Shown piece after piece: positions 56,389 to 57,135 of a stretch of DNA of 57,135 nt. The stretch covers positions 1 through 57,135 of the forward strand of contig JAODME010000026.1 of assembly GCA_025465095.1 (NCBI GenBank). The letters run 5' to 3'. The notes below the pieces were generated by a model. The model was not told where the DNA came from and did not search any database. It saw only the letters and a list, made by a program, of their open reading frames with translations. How positions within the stretch are numbered: position 1 is the first letter of the stretch; each line of letters begins with the position of its first letter. The stretch comes from Microbacteriaceae bacterium (lineage in GTDB: Bacteria > Actinomycetota > Actinomycetes > Actinomycetales > Microbacteriaceae). The position numbers were made by a program, and so were the translations under genes.

Positions 56389-56823
56389 ATGCCTCGCGTG
56401 CTCGTGCTCAACGGACCCAACCTCAATCGGCTCGGAACGCGGGAACCGGACGTTTACGGAAACGGTACGCTCGGCGACCTCGAGTCCGCTCTGACCGAAG
56501 CCACCGACTTCGACGTCGACCTGCGCCAGACGAACAGCGAAGCCGAGTTGATCGGGTGGTTGCACGAGGCGATCGACAGCCGCGCCCCGGTCATCCTGAA
56601 CCCGGCCGCTTTCACACATTATTCGTACGCGCTTCGGGACGCCGCGACGCTCGTGACCGGCGCCGGGCTGATCCTCGTCGAGGTGCACATCTCGAACCCG
56701 CACGCGCGCGAGGAATTCCGTCACAACAGCGTCATCTCGGCGGTCGCGACGGGCGTCATCGCCGGATTCGGCTTCGACTCGTACCTCCTCGCGCTAGAGC
56801 TCATTCGGCGTCGGGTGCAGTAG
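56389..56823 (+). CDS. aroQ: Type II 3-dehydroquinate dehydratase
   Basis: A 144-residue dodecameric enzyme converting 3-dehydroquinate to 3-dehydroshikimate. The signature [17 protein letters not shown] contains the catalytic arginine and tyrosine loop (DVYG); [15 protein letters not shown] and [15 protein letters not shown] complete the active site. The ATG at 56389 fits the family start; a GTG at 56380 is in frame but overlaps the -10-like box. Confidence 0.97.
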   Translation: MPRVLVLNGPNLNRLGTREPDVYGNGTLGDLESALTEATDFDVDLRQTNSEAELIGWLHEAIDSRAPVILNPAAFTHYSYALRDAATLVTGAGLILVEVHISNPHAREEFRHNSVISAVATGVIAGFGFDSYLLALELIRRRVQ

Positions 56824-56827
56824 CCGG

Positions 56828-56833
56828 TAAACT
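56828..56833 (+). promoter_or_regulatory. Candidate -10 box for efp
   Basis: TAAACT 5 nt after the aroQ stop; would give a leader of about 50 nt before the efp ATG, containing GGAA about 10 nt upstream of it. Confidence 0.3.
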
Positions 56834-56890
56834 TCCCTTCTCCCCGCACTCACGCCACTAACCCACGCAATCGAACGGAACAGTACACGC

Positions 56891-57135
56891 ATGGCTTCAA
56901 CCGCTGACATCAGGAACGGCGTCGTTCTCAACATGGACGGCCAGCTCTGGACCGTCATCGACTTCCAGAACGAAAAGCCGGGCAAGGGTGGAGCGTTCGA
57001 TCGCACCAAGGTCAAGAACGTCATGACCGGCAAGGTCGTCGACCGCACGTTCAACGCCGGCGCCAAGATCGAGACCGAGACGGTCGATCGCAGCGAGTTC
57101 CAGTACCTGTACAAGGATGGCGAGAACTTCGTCTT
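56891..57135 (+). CDS. efp: Elongation factor P, 3' end outside window
   Basis: The first 81 residues of EF-P, the factor that relieves ribosome stalling at polyproline stretches. The KOW-like domain I ([20 protein letters not shown]...) is intact. The loop that holds the modified residue in E. coli reads EKPGKGGAF, with lysine at the tip. The aroQ-efp order is standard for actinobacteria. The remainder lies past the right edge. Confidence 0.96.
   Translation, partial: MASTADIRNGVVLNMDGQLWTVIDFQNEKPGKGGAFDRTKVKNVMTGKVVDRTFNAGAKIETETVDRSEFQYLYKDGENFV

Overview
This window is chromosomal DNA of a high-GC actinobacterium, most likely a member of the Microbacteriaceae. The evidence is the high GC content, frequent GTG starts, dense 1-4 bp gene overlaps, a DUF3000-rnd-thiolase-fadB block, and actinobacterial gene orders (thrS-HIT-pdxS-pdxT-yebC-ruvCAB-yajC-secDF-relA; rpsD-alaS-ruvX-mltG-aroECKB-aroQ-efp). 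No insertion sequence, prophage, CRISPR array or integrase was seen. Both ends cut genes: aconitase at the left and elongation factor P at the right.

Layout. 1-4739 (+): aconitase and DXP synthase. 4759-10032 (-): fadB, fadA, rnd and a DUF3000 gene, probably one transcription unit read leftward. 10055-14858: a membrane-anchored alpha/beta hydrolase (+) facing an aldehyde dehydrogenase, then a leftward group with a RibD-C reductase, SufE and a two-domain sulfurtransferase. 14941-20815: ZapE, NhaA, an ammonium transporter with a well-phased GlnR-type operator, a degenerate Amt paralogue lacking both pore histidines, and an aldo/keto reductase. 20828-21335: four tRNA genes (Val-CAC, Gly-GCC, Cys-GCA, Val-GAC) and a strong intrinsic terminator.

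21624-35103 (+) is a long housekeeping run: thrS, an Ap4A-phosphorylase-like HIT protein, PLP synthase pdxS/pdxT, yebC, the Holliday-junction genes ruvC/ruvA/ruvB, Sec accessory genes yajC/secD/secF, a one-domain rhodanese, and the (p)ppGpp synthetase/hydrolase. A lone AbiEi-like gene follows on the minus strand.

35736-41547 (-) is the most accessory-looking part. Five translationally coupled genes encode a P-loop protein with an unusual N-terminal domain, an ABC exporter with non-canonical ATPase motifs, a cytoplasmic alpha/beta hydrolase, a membrane-anchored CapA-type metallophosphatase, and a lipoprotein paralogue of the hydrolase. I do not recognise this combination. It looks like a synthesis/export/processing cassette for an unknown product.

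41678-57135 returns to core genes: a DUF349 protein, a membrane cyclophilin, rarA, rpsD, a small membrane protein overlapping alaS, ruvX, mltG, and the shikimate genes aroE-aroC-aroK-aroB-aroQ. The Fe-S genes sufS-sufU are lodged between aroB and aroQ, and efp begins at the right edge.
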